From contig JARKIF010000376.1 in NCBI GenBank assembly GCA_029378245.1, forward strand, positions 1-23,561: 23,561 bases of DNA, in the 5' to 3' direction. A program made the position numbers and the translations under genes. Positions 1 to 9,293 of this stretch are shown here, piece by piece; within the stretch, counting starts at the first letter, position 1, and each line of letters starts with the position of its first letter. The notes below the pieces were generated by a model. That model was not told the DNA's origin, searched no databases, and worked only from the letters and a program-made list of their open reading frames with translations. Source of the stretch: Roridomyces roridus. Taxonomy: Eukaryota > Basidiomycota > Agaricomycetes > Agaricales > Mycenaceae.

Positions 1-3000
1 CAATACCTTCTTCAACTCGGCATTCCTCCTTTCCAGCCCTTCGATCTTTGTTGTTGCCGCTCGCATTTTCGACAAGAGATAGCGCGTTCGAGATGACAAT
101 GCGACAGGGGCACCATGCCACCAGGACTCGTTGTCTTTGTTGATCTCTCTCAGAGATAGCAGCTCCTGCTCACAGGACTTGATGGTGCTCTCGGCGCTAG
201 CTATCAACTTCTCGTTTTGCATTATGTCTTGAGATGCAGAGAATATCGGATCTGAAACACGGATCAATCGGCTGGCTGAGTTTGCGAATGCGAGAAATAC
301 CAATGGCGAGTCGTTCGAACACGTATCGATACACGGGTTTGCCGGGACGGATCGTAGACGGCCGGCCTGGTTGCCGAGTCAGTGCCGATGCGAAGCCGGA
401 ATCAAAGAAGACAAACCGTTTGCGGCGGTCCCTATTGTGATGATCTCGGCATGCTCGAGGCGCGTAAAGGCGCTTCGTCTCCTTTAAATGGGAATTCGAG
501 TAACACCTGGTGGTAAGGGACCTCGGTGTCTTTTGCAAGAAGCTTGAACAACAACCACGCGTGTTCACGGCCCCAGGGGAGGTGTTTGGCGTCTTCGGAA
601 TCATCCCCAAACGCATTCTTCCGCAACTCGCTGACGCCACGTGAGATGATGTCCTCGACCGCCTCTTCTACCTGCGACCCATTCCGTATTTTGTGGATAA
701 CGCTTTCAAGGTCACTGGCACGACCACCCAAACGTTGAATAGCCGCGACCTGGTCGGTGGTGTAGTCAAGGTTGATGTCCGCATCTTTGAGCTTGCGCTT
801 CACAAAGGCCAGCGAGCTCTTCGCGTCGGCATCATACAAAGTGATTGCATGCAGGGGTTTCGACGGCAGGGCTACCGGACATTAATTTATTAGGCTACAA
901 AAAACCTTGAAAAGTTCACCTTTGGCAAGTCGCTTGGAATTCTCGCGATTATCAGAAACGACCACAACATGCGCAAACTGTGGAAAATGGGTTGAATGCC
1001 TGGGAAATTGGGACCATGGCTGACCTGGTTCTCCACTAGACCTGCGGCCCACTCTGCGATAACATCAAAAACCTCCTCGCGAGTCGAGCCCCGGGAGGAA
1101 AAGTTCCGGATAACCACGATGGGCAACGACCCGACTGCTTCGACTTGTTTTTCCTTCTTACGCTCGCTTGCTGGTTTCTCTTCAACCCGGGTGGAAGTGA
1201 CATCCTGGCCGTCCAGAATCTCGTCGCCTACGCCAAGTTCGGAGATAACGCCATTCCCTGAGACGCAGTCGAGCCGGCCATCGTGCCAGATGCCACGCAG
1301 AATGCGCTCTCGCAGGATGGCATCCCGGCGGGCGTGTTCTTCTGCCCGTGCCTGGCGACGAATCTCCCGCTGCACATCCCGTTGATGCGACGAGTTGGCG
1401 CTTTGGAGGGCTTTGCGCACAACCGACAGCATTCCACGGACCTGATCAGGAAGCGAGGTGCTGAGATTCGCTTTCTGACCAATCATGGCAACGCTCGCCA
1501 CATCGATCATATTGTTGAAGGAGCTGAAGAACGAGAAGACAGGCCGATAGCCAACTTGTCGGGCGAGTGCGTTGACTAGTTGAGTGTCGGACGTGGCTTC
1601 TTGGAATTCGCGACAATCAATGGTGAGCACACTACGGTCGGTGTCCTTGAGGACAGCGTCGAGCAGAGCCGCTTTCCCCGCGCCTTGCGGGCCGGAGATG
1701 AAACTGATAGTGGATGGCCAGTCTTGAAGGTACGCTTGCAGGTCTGTCTCGGCCTGTTTCCGCTCCTTCCACACCTCTTCTGTGGAGTCGGATACGTGGG
1801 CCGTCGGCTCGAAAATGCGTAGCTCGAGTGATTTGTCCCGGACCCATTTGTACAGCCGGAATTCTCGCACATCCAACCAATTTTCCATCTTTGCTTGAAC
1901 ACAGGTGGCTCTGATGGGATCAAAAATCTAAGAGGACTGAGTTTCCCCGGGAAATCCATGTGTATGGTACGCACTGCGTAGGTCAAGGTGCCCAAAAGAA
2001 ATATGGCGACGGGAAGTACGACTCTCGGATGACTTGCCAGCCAGTCCCGGACCTTGTGAGCGTTCAGGGGGAATGTATACGTGAGATGCAATCTTGTGGG
2101 CGACTTGGAGCCTGGTGCAAACACTTGAGTTCCGTGCATAGCGTTGCGGGCAGTCGCGGCGTATCGAATTTTGTCAAAGACGACGTTTGCTGACCGGAGG
2201 GTTCCGGCAGGCACCGGAGTCGGGGCATCGATACTTCTAATCATCCCGTACGGCTGAAAAGCAACCTGGTAAGAACAGGATCTGTGTCTTCAAATGCGAC
2301 CCACGCGAAACAATTCATAGAGACGTTCCTCTCCAATATCGGGCCCGCCGTCGAAAGCAACACTAAGCCAATTGGAAGGAAGTTGAGGGATATCCTGGAG
2401 AAGGTGGATTAACAAGCCACGGAGAAGCTGCGCGGACGCACCTCAATCCAAGGCTGGCCGTTGACCATCCAGACACCTGCGCCGCTGCCTAGCCAAGAAG
2501 GCAAGCCGCCTCGCGATTTTGCTTCCTTCTCAAGTTCTGCCCGAATAGTCTTGAGGGCATCATCCGGGTCACTCGCCGTGTATTCAAAGGAAACAAAGAC
2601 TGCAAAATTTCCGCTCAGTCCAGCCACGCGATATTGTCGCCGCGGGCAACAGGATGCTACACGCACTGCCTCCGTCCTTGTGATATGGCTCAATGTCGAT
2701 TACGGTGAACGCGTGCGATTTGATGTTGGTCAGACGCGAACGAATGCGTTCCAGCAGCTCTTCTTCACCAAGCAGCGCGACAAAGTAGCGCAGGCTGAGA
2801 TGAATAAGTGTATAGGATATATAACGGTCGACTGGCTCACTCTAATGGAAAGAGCCTGACGGGCAACGCGTCGATAAACACTTGGAAGGAGCATCAGAAT
2901 ACCAGGACGAGGCGACCACTGAAGTTGTTATACCGCGTCCTTGCAAAGGTCTGGTCTCCGAATGCGAGTAGCGGAGTAAAGGGAGCCGCCTTATAGGACG

Positions 3001-3018
3001 GTGGATGTGTCGCAACAT
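1..3018 (-). CDS. YME2: YME2/RNA12-like mitochondrial inner-membrane protein (3' end cut by window edge, one frame break)
   Basis: Mitochondrial escape protein 2 family, an inner-membrane protein tied to mtDNA/nucleoid maintenance. Exons: 3018-2934, 2880-2841, 2794-2663, 2613-2442, 2394-2305, 2253-1975, 1927-1025, 977-920, 871-417, 366-301, 251-1; introns are 46-53 nt. The start at 3018 gives an Arg-rich mitochondrial presequence (MLRHIHRPIRRLPLLRY). An RRM-like region lies at about residues 85-170 and a membrane segment at about 249-268 (VVLPVAIFLLGTLTYA). The P-loop NTPase part begins GPQGAGKA at about 345-352, where Ala replaces the usual Ser/Thr. The end reads as a coiled coil and is still open at base 1, so at least 844 residues. 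The frame breaks once near 456-462: GDEAPLR must shift to reach LEHAEIITIG, consistent with one missing C. Family assignment is strong. The first intron (2933-2881) is inferred from splice signals and frame. Confidence 0.88.
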
Positions 3019-3343
3019 AAGAGTCAATGCATTGTGGTGAACGAGCAATGATGTATTGTACCGGCACTCGGCAGACTTCAATTTGATCTGATCAACAACT
3101 ACGTAGTGTCACGTGCAATCATTCGATAACCCTGCTCCTCTTTTTTTTTTGTGGGACGTAGCAGGAGGGTCGAAGTACACAGAAACCCCGTCCGGTGCTG
3201 TTTAGCGCTCTCGCGCTTCCATACACCATCATCCGGGCCGGCATAGCCGGTCCGTGTCCGAGGCGAAGAGTGTGATGGCGGTCCAGATCGCTGCCACACA
3301 GTGCCATACAACTCAACGCCCGAAGCTCAAAAAGGAAATTTTA
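3019..3343. other. Intergenic: YME2 promoter side and UBA4 3' flank
   Basis: This 325-bp gap lies between the YME2 start codon and the UBA4 stop codon, both on the minus strand. It should hold the UBA4 3' UTR and the YME2 promoter. A run of ten T (about 3141-3150) reads as poly-A on the transcribed strand. Short reading frames on both strands resemble no protein family I know. I see no RNA gene or repeat. Confidence 0.5.
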
Positions 3344-4770
3344 CTAATACACAGGGAAGTCTGGGTCAACGTGTCGCGTCCAGGCTCTAAGGCCTCCAAT
3401 AACATCTTTAACCACACCTCCACTGTCTTGTCTCGCGTCTCTCAAGCAGCTTGCAGCGATTTGCGAGTCATTTCCCAAGCGGCAGATGAAATAAACGTCC
3501 TTATTAGAGGATAAATGTGCGCTGGGGTTGGCTGTCAGCTCATTCAAGGGCACATCTAAGAGTTGCTTGAGGAGGATAGTCCAACAAAAGATGTGGGACA
3601 CACTGGTGAATCCAGGCAAGGAGCAGATACTGAATTCTGCGGGAGATCGCACATCCAAGAGCGTGACATGATCGCGTCGAGTCTCGAGAATTTTGGAGAA
3701 ATCCTGGTCATTTGAGTCACGCGAGTGGAGTGAAAAGAGAGAAACGCGATACCGCAACGGTGATGCGGTCGTCTGCTTCACCAGCGACAAGGCCGCGGCT
3801 CTCCCAGTCAGGGGCAGCACCTCCGCAGAATTGGACATAGTCAATGTCTTTGATCTCCCCGACCCTCTCAGCAGAAGTGCCACAGGCCGGACACGTAGGT
3901 TTCCGCGAGCGAAGCTTGATGCTGCGAAACGGGGGAGAGCCGAGAGCCGAGAACAAGAGAAGTGACGGTTTTTGCTCTGATCTTGCTGAGCATGGTGAAA
4001 GATGTCAAAGAGGGGGACGCACCGTGCAAACCCGTTATAATTTTGATGGCCTCAAGAGCCTGAAGGTTCCCGATGATGCCCGTCACAGCGCCCAGAATAC
4101 CCGTTTCTTCACATGTGCCGACAAGTTCACGGGACGGGGGAATGGGAAAGAGACAACGATAACAAGGTCCATCTTGGCCGAGATTATACGTGCAGAGTTG
4201 GCCTTCCAACTTTTGGGCTGCACCGCTCACCAGTGGCTTTCGAAGCGCAACAGCGGTATCAGACAGCAAATATCTTGTTGGTGGATTGTCCGTGCAGTCT
4301 AGAAGAATGTCATAAGGTGCCAGTAGCTCCACCGCATTTTCGGGCAGCAGGGCTTGGGTTATGGCGTCGATCTTCAGTCGTGAGTTTATTCTGTGAGGTC
4401 AGTGAGATTGCGAAGAAGACCGGGAAGGCCAAAAGGCACTGTTTGAGAGCCTGAGCAGCAGATTCTGCCTTAGGCATGCCCACTTTCGACTCGTCGTGCA
4501 GGATCTGTCTTTGAAGATTGGAAATCTCTACAATATCGTGGTCGATGATTCCAATTCGGCCTACGCCAGCCGCGGCAAGATATTGCAAAGCAGGGCATCC
4601 GAGACCGCCGGCACCGACGACTGCGACTGATGCGGCTTGCAACTTGAGTTGTCCTTTAATGACGTTGAGCGGGACTAGGAGCAGATCCTTCCAGACTGAC
4701 CAGGAAGACCAAAACCTTCGAGGATCATTTGACGCCCATAGCGAGTGTAATCGTCGAGAGCAAGTTGCAT
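3344..4770 (-). CDS. UBA4: UBA4/MOCS3-type adenylyltransferase-sulfurtransferase (E1 for Urm1)
   Basis: Activates the sulfur carrier Urm1 by C-terminal adenylation and thiocarboxylation, for tRNA wobble-uridine thiolation and urmylation in the cytosol; homologues also serve molybdopterin synthesis. Exons: 4770-4701, 4653-4440, 4390-4023, 3985-3753, 3703-3604, 3555-3344, which sum to an open 398-residue frame. The ThiF/MoeB domain has the nucleotide loop GAGGLG at 37-42, zinc cysteines C171/C174 and C249/C252, and the thioester cysteine C188 in GTCEETG. The C-terminal rhodanese domain has its catalytic cysteine C353 in [10 protein letters not shown]. It is somewhat shorter than the yeast protein (about 440) because the N-terminal extension is missing; an unseen upstream exon is possible. 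Intron 3 (4022-3986) is only 37 nt. The gene starts 129 bp downstream of the hsp20-1 stop. Confidence 0.93.
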
Positions 4771-4899
4771 TTTGGGTGATCGAAGTTGAAAGCAAGTTCA
4801 GATAAGGAAATCGTGTATTGGGACATGTACAACACGCAGGATACAAGGGCTTGACAACTTTTTACAAGGTATACACTATTCAAGAGAATTACATCCAGC

Positions 4900-5465
4900 T
4901 TAATCAATGCTAATCTTCTTGGGGGCCTGCTCGGCGGTCGACTTGGGGAAGCTGACGGTCAAGATGCCATTTTCCATGGACGCCTTGACTTCGTTCTCCT
5001 GAGATTCAGTCAGAATCAGATAACAGTTGAATCGCACGACAAAAAACTAACCTTGACACCCTGAGGCAACTGCAAAGTACGAGCGAGTTTGCCGTATCTC
5101 CTCTCGCGGATGGCATACCCATCCTTTTCGTGCTCCTCGGAGATTTTGCTCTCGGCAGAGATGCTGAGCCGGCCGTTGTGGACGTCGATCTGCACGTCCT
5201 CTTTCTTGATTCCGGGCAGTTCAAAGGTGGCTGTTACGGTGTTGGACTCGGCGTTTTCGTGAAGATCCATTCTGTGACAATGTCAGCGGTGTGCTAGGAA
5301 AAGAGAGACAATGGCGTACCTGGGCCGGAGAGCGCGTTCAAAGTCGTTGTTGCCGCTGCCGTGGCGCTGGAGAGCGTTGTTGGAATTGTTGTTGGCGACG
5401 CGACCAAAGGTCTCGTTGAGCAGGCGCTCGACGTCGTAGAAGGGCTCGTAGTAGAAGACAGACAT
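4900..5465 (-). CDS. Small heat-shock protein (Hsp20/alpha-crystallin), copy 1, intact
   Basis: ATP-independent holdase chaperone that binds unfolding proteins. Exons 5465-5320, 5271-5052 and 4998-4900 sum to 465 nt, giving 154 residues. The N-terminus (MSVFYYEPFYDVERLL) is typical of fungal Hsp16/Hsp20. The alpha-crystallin domain covers about residues 49-145, including TATFELPGIKKEDVQIDV, the loop EEHEKDGYAIRERRYG and the final strand NGILTVSFPK. The conserved C-terminal I-x-I anchor appears as ISI in the last residues (KKISID). The upstream region has a TATA box and several palindromic heat-shock elements, so heat induction through HSF1 is expected. A near-identical but frame-broken copy lies in opposite orientation at 21376-21944. 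No disruption is visible in this copy. Confidence 0.95.
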
Positions 5466-5511
5466 GAGAGGTTTGGTTGTTTTGAACTGAGGTCCAGCGT
5501 CGACGGCAGTC

Positions 5512-5519
5512 CTTTTATA
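5512..5519 (-). promoter_or_regulatory. TATA box of hsp20-1
   Basis: TATAAAAG on the minus strand, 47 bp upstream of the hsp20-1 start codon. The same box lies at the matching place in copy 2, about 47-54 bp before its ATG. Conservation between the copies supports function. Confidence 0.75.
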
Positions 5520-5548
5520 CCCAGAGACCCAGAGACCTCAACGGCACA

Positions 5549-5563
5549 AGAATGTTCGAGAGA
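5549..5563. promoter_or_regulatory. Heat-shock element 1 (three units)
   Basis: Three alternating units GAA-nn-TTC-nn-GAG: GAA at 5550, TTC at 5555, GAG at 5560. This matches the HSF binding pattern, with the third unit imperfect. It lies just upstream of the hsp20-1 TATA box. The central GAA/TTC palindrome is kept in copy 2 at 21284-21291. Confidence 0.7.
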
Positions 5564-5583
5564 GCGTCATGGATGAGTAGTAC

Positions 5584-5593
5584 AGAATCTTCT
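5584..5593. promoter_or_regulatory. Heat-shock element 2
   Basis: Palindromic GAA-nn-TTC (GAA 5585-5587, TTC 5590-5592). It is conserved in copy 2 at 21249-21256 within the duplicated promoter. Confidence 0.65.
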
Positions 5594-5622
5594 CGACCAT
5601 TGAATAAATTTGGCAAGTCCAG

Positions 5623-5641
5623 GAACATGCTAGAAATTTCG
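5623..5641. promoter_or_regulatory. Heat-shock element 3
   Basis: GAA at 5623-5625, then the palindrome GAA-at-TTC at 5633-5640, spaced exactly ten bases. The palindrome is also present upstream of copy 2 at 21202-21209. Clear similarity between the two copies ends roughly at this element. Confidence 0.6.
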
Positions 5642-5877
5642 CGTTTTCGCGGCAGAGACAGGGCCCAGGGATGAGAATGAAGCGAGTCAGCAACGATTCC
5701 GTTGGGCGGAGGCTGAGAAGGCCGACTCCGACTCCGATGCAGGTTGAGTCAGAAGGCAGTGATGCCGCAACGTATTAGAACAGCACTTGCACACAAACCA
5801 CTCCTCCCATCTCCCTAACCTTCCTCTCAACTTCCTCCGTCTCACCCTACCCCACCACCCTACCCCACCAAACAATC

Positions 5878-6577
5878 ATGACCGACGTTGACTGGGACGC
5901 CAAGACCGTAATTGGATCTAAACGCAGTGTGGCCAAAGTCACAAGGAAGGACTCTGACTTGAACGGTACGTGTACCTGCGCTGGACGGAGCTGAACTGAC
6001 GTCTCACAGCTGTGAGATTTCTCTCTCGTCGTCTCCGCGCGACCCATCTGAATGAATTTAGGCCCGCAGAACCGGCGCAGTCGTTGGAACGGACAAGAAG
6101 GTCGCTGCTGGCGGGAATAAAGCCCACCAAGGTGGGCTCTACTGATCTTGTATGCCCGACCGCCTCATCTTCTTTCAGGCACCGACCACCAACGGATAGC
6201 CAAACTCGACCGCGAGAATGAGGTAGCGCCTCCCTCCAAGATCGCACCTTCCGTCGGCCGCGTAAGTGCTGTTACCCCACAGATGTCGTGTGATGATAGC
6301 TCACGGTGATGCGTGCAGGCGATGCAAGACGCTCGCATGGAACTCAAACTCTCCCAGAAGGACGTCGCTCAGAAGATTAACGAGAAGCCTTCTGTCCTGC
6401 AAGACTACGAGTCGGGCAAAGCCATCCCTAACCCTCAAATTCTCGGCAAGCTCGAGCGAGCGCTCGGAGTGAAACTCCGTGGTATGCATTTCCCACACAA
6501 CCCTGACTTGGTCTCTGACACCGGTTACAGGCGCAGACATTGGGAAGAAGCTGGAGGCCCCGAAAAAATCAACTTGA
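5878..6577 (+). CDS. MBF1: Multiprotein-bridging factor 1 (MBF1)
   Basis: Transcription coactivator that bridges TBP and bZIP-type activators; also linked to ribosome-collision frame maintenance in yeast. Exons: 5878-5965, 6010-6011 (2 nt), 6062-6131, 6179-6261, 6319-6481, 6531-6577. They sum to 453 nt, giving 150 residues, the usual family length. The N-terminal MBF1 domain reads [15 protein letters not shown] and then [35 protein letters not shown] leads to the C-terminal Cro-type helix-turn-helix from about residue 82 ([36 protein letters not shown]). The conserved LNAARR junction is obtained only if the 2-nt exon is included; without it the total is 451 nt and the frame is lost. The gene is divergent from hsp20-1 and convergent with gamma-tubulin. 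Confidence 0.94.
6010..6011 (+). other. MBF1: Predicted 2-nt micro-exon of MBF1
   Basis: The bases CT lie between two introns with good signals. Intron 1 is 5966-6009 (44 nt: GTACGT donor, CTGAC branch-like site, CACAG). Intron 2 is 6012-6061 (50 nt: GTGAGA donor, CTGAAT, TTTAG). Exon 1 ends AAC-G; adding CT completes an Ala codon and exon 3 begins GCC-CGC. The result is L-N-A-A-R-R, as expected for the family. A one-base error in a single 96-nt intron model is the main alternative. Confidence 0.7.
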
Positions 6578-6724
6578 GTAGCTGATTTTCTCCACTCTTG
6601 TTGTGTGGTTTTCTCGTCTCCAGTCCCAATCCATTGTAGAGTAGAGTGTTTGAATTTGAATCCATGTCGGTCGTCGAAAGCAAGAATCGCATAGAAAAGT
6701 ACAGCTGGTCATAATACACATACA

Positions 6725-8467
6725 TTATGCAGGTTGCTCGCCGTCCTGCGTGCCCTGAATTCCATGAGCATACTCAAGGACTGAAGGAAAAGGACACTCA
6801 CATAGGTTATATACTCGGGACTCTCGCATGCCTTGTACTCCTTCATGAGTTCCTCACATGTCGCCCGTGCGTCGTCAAACTCTTCCAAGCTGTTCTCGAA
6901 CATCCTCTCCTTCTTGTACTGTTCCAGGAATGCATTCTTTTTCCTCAGCTTGTCGAACTGGTCGAGCATTTGCTTGAACAGCTGGGTACGACTGTCGGAA
7001 AGGTGTTCGAGATAATAACAGAATAACTGACCGACGCAATACTGGTGTGGTTGGCCAGCATAAGACCACTGACCCGATGGTTGGTGGTAATGTAAGGCGA
7101 TTTGCGCGTGAGGGCGACTTGGATCGAAGCTGGTCCCCAAGGTATAAAGTTGGCTAGTTGTCGTTCACGTATTCGAAGTAGAGATTGGTGAACCTCGAGT
7201 TCGATAAGTAGACTGCAGCAAGAAACAGGATGGGATTCACATCTGTCGGGTCAACATCGCCTTGGATGATATTCAATATTGATATGTAGCATGCAGTTTT
7301 GCTGGGTCTGGTCGACACCATCCGGTTTTTGGGTTGCAGTAGCCGCCGCATGACGTCCAGAACTGTCGTCCGTCGGATGGGTTTTGCCTGTCGTTGCATT
7401 TAGCTGTTACTTGCGGGTTAAACCAGAGAATTTACCTTGTCGATTTGATCACTGGTAAACGGTGTATAGGAAGTCATGAGGAAGTGACAACGCGGCGTTG
7501 GGATGAGGGACGCGATGATGCCAACGAGGTCGTTGTTCATGTAACCGGGATATCTCAGTGTTTGCGTGCTGGCGGCCATGACAGTAGCAACCTATCACAC
7601 TTGAGTTGCAAACGATGAAAGTTGGTCAGTCTCACCAGCTGGTTTGTCTGGTCGAAAGTTGGAGTCTGCACATGCAAGCGATCCGCAGATATTCGAGCCA
7701 GCGCGCCATTATCGAGCACCACAACCGAGTCGGCATGGTTCACAAGACGTTTGAGAGTGAGTATTGAGTTGTATGGCTGCACCACGACGTCGCCTTCTTG
7801 GGCATTCGGGAATACGCTGTACGTCTGTATGAGCTTCTTGGGGAACCTGTCATTGAGCCGCTCGAGAAGAAAGGAGCCCAAGCCCGATCCAGTTCCACCA
7901 GCTATAGAATGCATTGCCATGAACCCCTGGAGACGTGAGTTCAAGTGTCGAAAAGCAGAGACCACAGACCTCGAGCGAATCACTGCCCTCTGCCTCGCGG
8001 TCTATCATCTCCATGACTTCCTCGTAGATGCGTTCACCCGAGGCGTGTCCTTGTGCCCAGTTATTCCCCGCGCCGCCGCCGTCCTTTGAGACAAAAATGT
8101 TTTCCGGATTGTAGAGATTCGCGTAGGGACCGGTAAGGATGTTGTTGATGACCTGCGATGCTAACGTGAGTTGGTTGAACGCGTCGTTTGGCGGAAGATG
8201 GGCACTCGGGGCTCCAGATCGACGAGAATTGCGCGTGGAATATAGTGTTCATCGTCTGCCTGGTAGAAAAACACGTCTTTTCGGTCGCCTCCTTCTGTTG
8301 CCCACTCCTCGAGGATGCCCTCCTTGTTGATACCATGTTCAGCGCACAGACGTTGCCAGAAGACGGACCCCACTTGTGAATTGAGGTCAAGAGAGCAGAA
8401 CCGGAAGAGAGGGCGCACTTTGGTTGCCACATTGGCCCAACTGGAGAGTGACTATCTCGCGCGGCAT
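6725..8467 (-). CDS. Gamma-tubulin
   Basis: Nucleates microtubules at the spindle pole body within the gamma-tubulin complex. Exons: 8467-8419, 8372-8206, 8152-7970, 7926-7636, 7591-7436, 7387-7241, 7193-7032, 6981-6802, 6754-6725. They sum to 1365 nt, giving 454 residues, normal for the family. The N-terminus is [16 protein letters not shown]. The gamma-specific [19 protein letters not shown] stretch follows. The GTP-binding glycine loop AGGTGSGLG is at about 142-150. [23 protein letters not shown] and [10 protein letters not shown] are present, and the C-terminus reads [21 protein letters not shown]. The last exon is only 30 nt and supplies the tail. All nine exons are open with no frame break. 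It shares a 54-bp intergenic segment with uL13m. Confidence 0.96.
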
Positions 8468-8521
8468 GAGGTAGAGATCAGACGCGGTTTGCACTGCCAC
8501 TGATCCCTTCCTTCTTCCTCC
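8468..8521. promoter_or_regulatory. 54-bp bidirectional start region, gamma-tubulin / uL13m
   Basis: Only 54 bp separate the gamma-tubulin ATG (8467, minus) from the uL13m ATG (8522, plus). The segment has a pyrimidine-rich stretch next to the uL13m start and no evident TATA box. Both 5' UTRs must be very short, or the transcription starts must overlap the opposite gene. Confidence 0.6.
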
Positions 8522-9177
8522 ATGTCCCAGGCGGTTGGCAATGTGCGCGTCATTCTGCTACGCTTCTCTTCTCAGCTCACATTGATATAGACCGCCCTTG
8601 CGTATGCCCGGGTCTGGCACCATGTCGACGCCTCTGACCGTATTCTCGGAAAACTTGCAGAGCGCATAGCGCTCGTCCTCATGGGCAAACACAAACCTAT
8701 ATACGACCCTGGAGGTATGCATGGAGTTTACGCCCCGAGTTCATCGCTAAGTTCCTTCCCAGTCGACTGCGGCGACTATGTGATTGTGACCAACTCGAGG
8801 AATGTGCTAGTGACCGGCAGAAAAAACGAACAACTACTCTATCGCAAACACTCAATGTACCCCGGTGGTCTGAAGGAAACGCCGTACAAGAGGATGATGG
8901 TCGAGAAGCCGGATGAGGTGCGTCAGAAGCAAATGTGGAATTCCATCCTCTTGACTCTCGTACTCAGATTATCCGACACGCAGTCTCTGGCATGTTACCG
9001 AAAAACAAGCTGCGCGAACGCCGACTAGAAAGACTTCGTATCTTCCCTTCGTACCACATGGGTAGGATGGGCGGAAACATTCTGCGTAGTTGGGACGATG
9101 GTACTCTGCCGTCAGATTGGGACCCCACCGTCCCGACGACGACCATGACCTTGCTACAGAACAGGCGGCAGGCTTGA
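8522..9177 (+). CDS. Mitochondrial ribosomal protein uL13m (bacterial L13 type)
   Basis: Component of the mitochondrial large ribosomal subunit. Exons 8522-8542, 8591-8714, 8763-8917 and 8968-9177 sum to 510 nt, giving 169 residues. L13 hallmarks are AYARVWHHVDASDRILGKLA at the N-terminus, then LMGKHKPIYDPG, DCGDYVIVTNSRNVLVTG, KHSMYPGGLKETPYKRM and the terminal AVSGMLPKNKLRERRLERLRIFP. A fungal C-terminal extension of roughly 40 residues follows. The seven-codon first exon (MSQAVGN) is set by splice signals and family similarity. Introns are 48-50 nt. No obvious cleavable presequence is visible, as is often the case for uL13m. The gene is divergent from gamma-tubulin and followed in the same orientation by the GT90 gene. 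Confidence 0.94.
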
Positions 9178-9293
9178 TTATTTACTTGAATGAGATCTGT
9201 TTGTGCCATCCGGTTCCGCGAATGAGACCTCCCCTGACTGGCGATCGCCGATATAACTGACCCGAGTCGTTCCAGCGCAGTCTCACTTTTTCC

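Larger units (their letters stand above)
4900..5641 (-). repeat. Inverted duplication, left arm (hsp20-1 and promoter)
   Basis: The segment from the third heat-shock element to the stop codon of hsp20-1 matches 21201-21944 in opposite orientation. Coding exons, both intron positions, TATA box and heat-shock elements are shared. Introns and 3' flank differ more. The arms are about 740 bp and lie some 15.6 kb apart. Confidence 0.85.
5466..5877. promoter_or_regulatory. Divergent promoter region between hsp20-1 and MBF1
   Basis: This 412-bp region separates the start codons of hsp20-1 (minus) and MBF1 (plus). The left part has the hsp20 TATA box and heat-shock elements. The right part, about 5790-5877, is a strongly pyrimidine-rich MBF1 leader with a short CCCACCA/CCCTA-type direct repeat just before the ATG, as is common in fungal housekeeping leaders. 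No coding region is seen. Confidence 0.65.

Noticed and set aside
3099..3316. Two short minus-strand frames between YME2 and UBA4
   Set aside because: They cross a poly-T run, have low-complexity Lys/Arg translation and match no family. They are better seen as UTR or promoter.
4725..4907. A 60-codon minus-strand frame between UBA4 and hsp20-1
   Set aside because: It spans the intergenic gap and overlaps the UBA4 first exon in another frame, with no recognisable protein.
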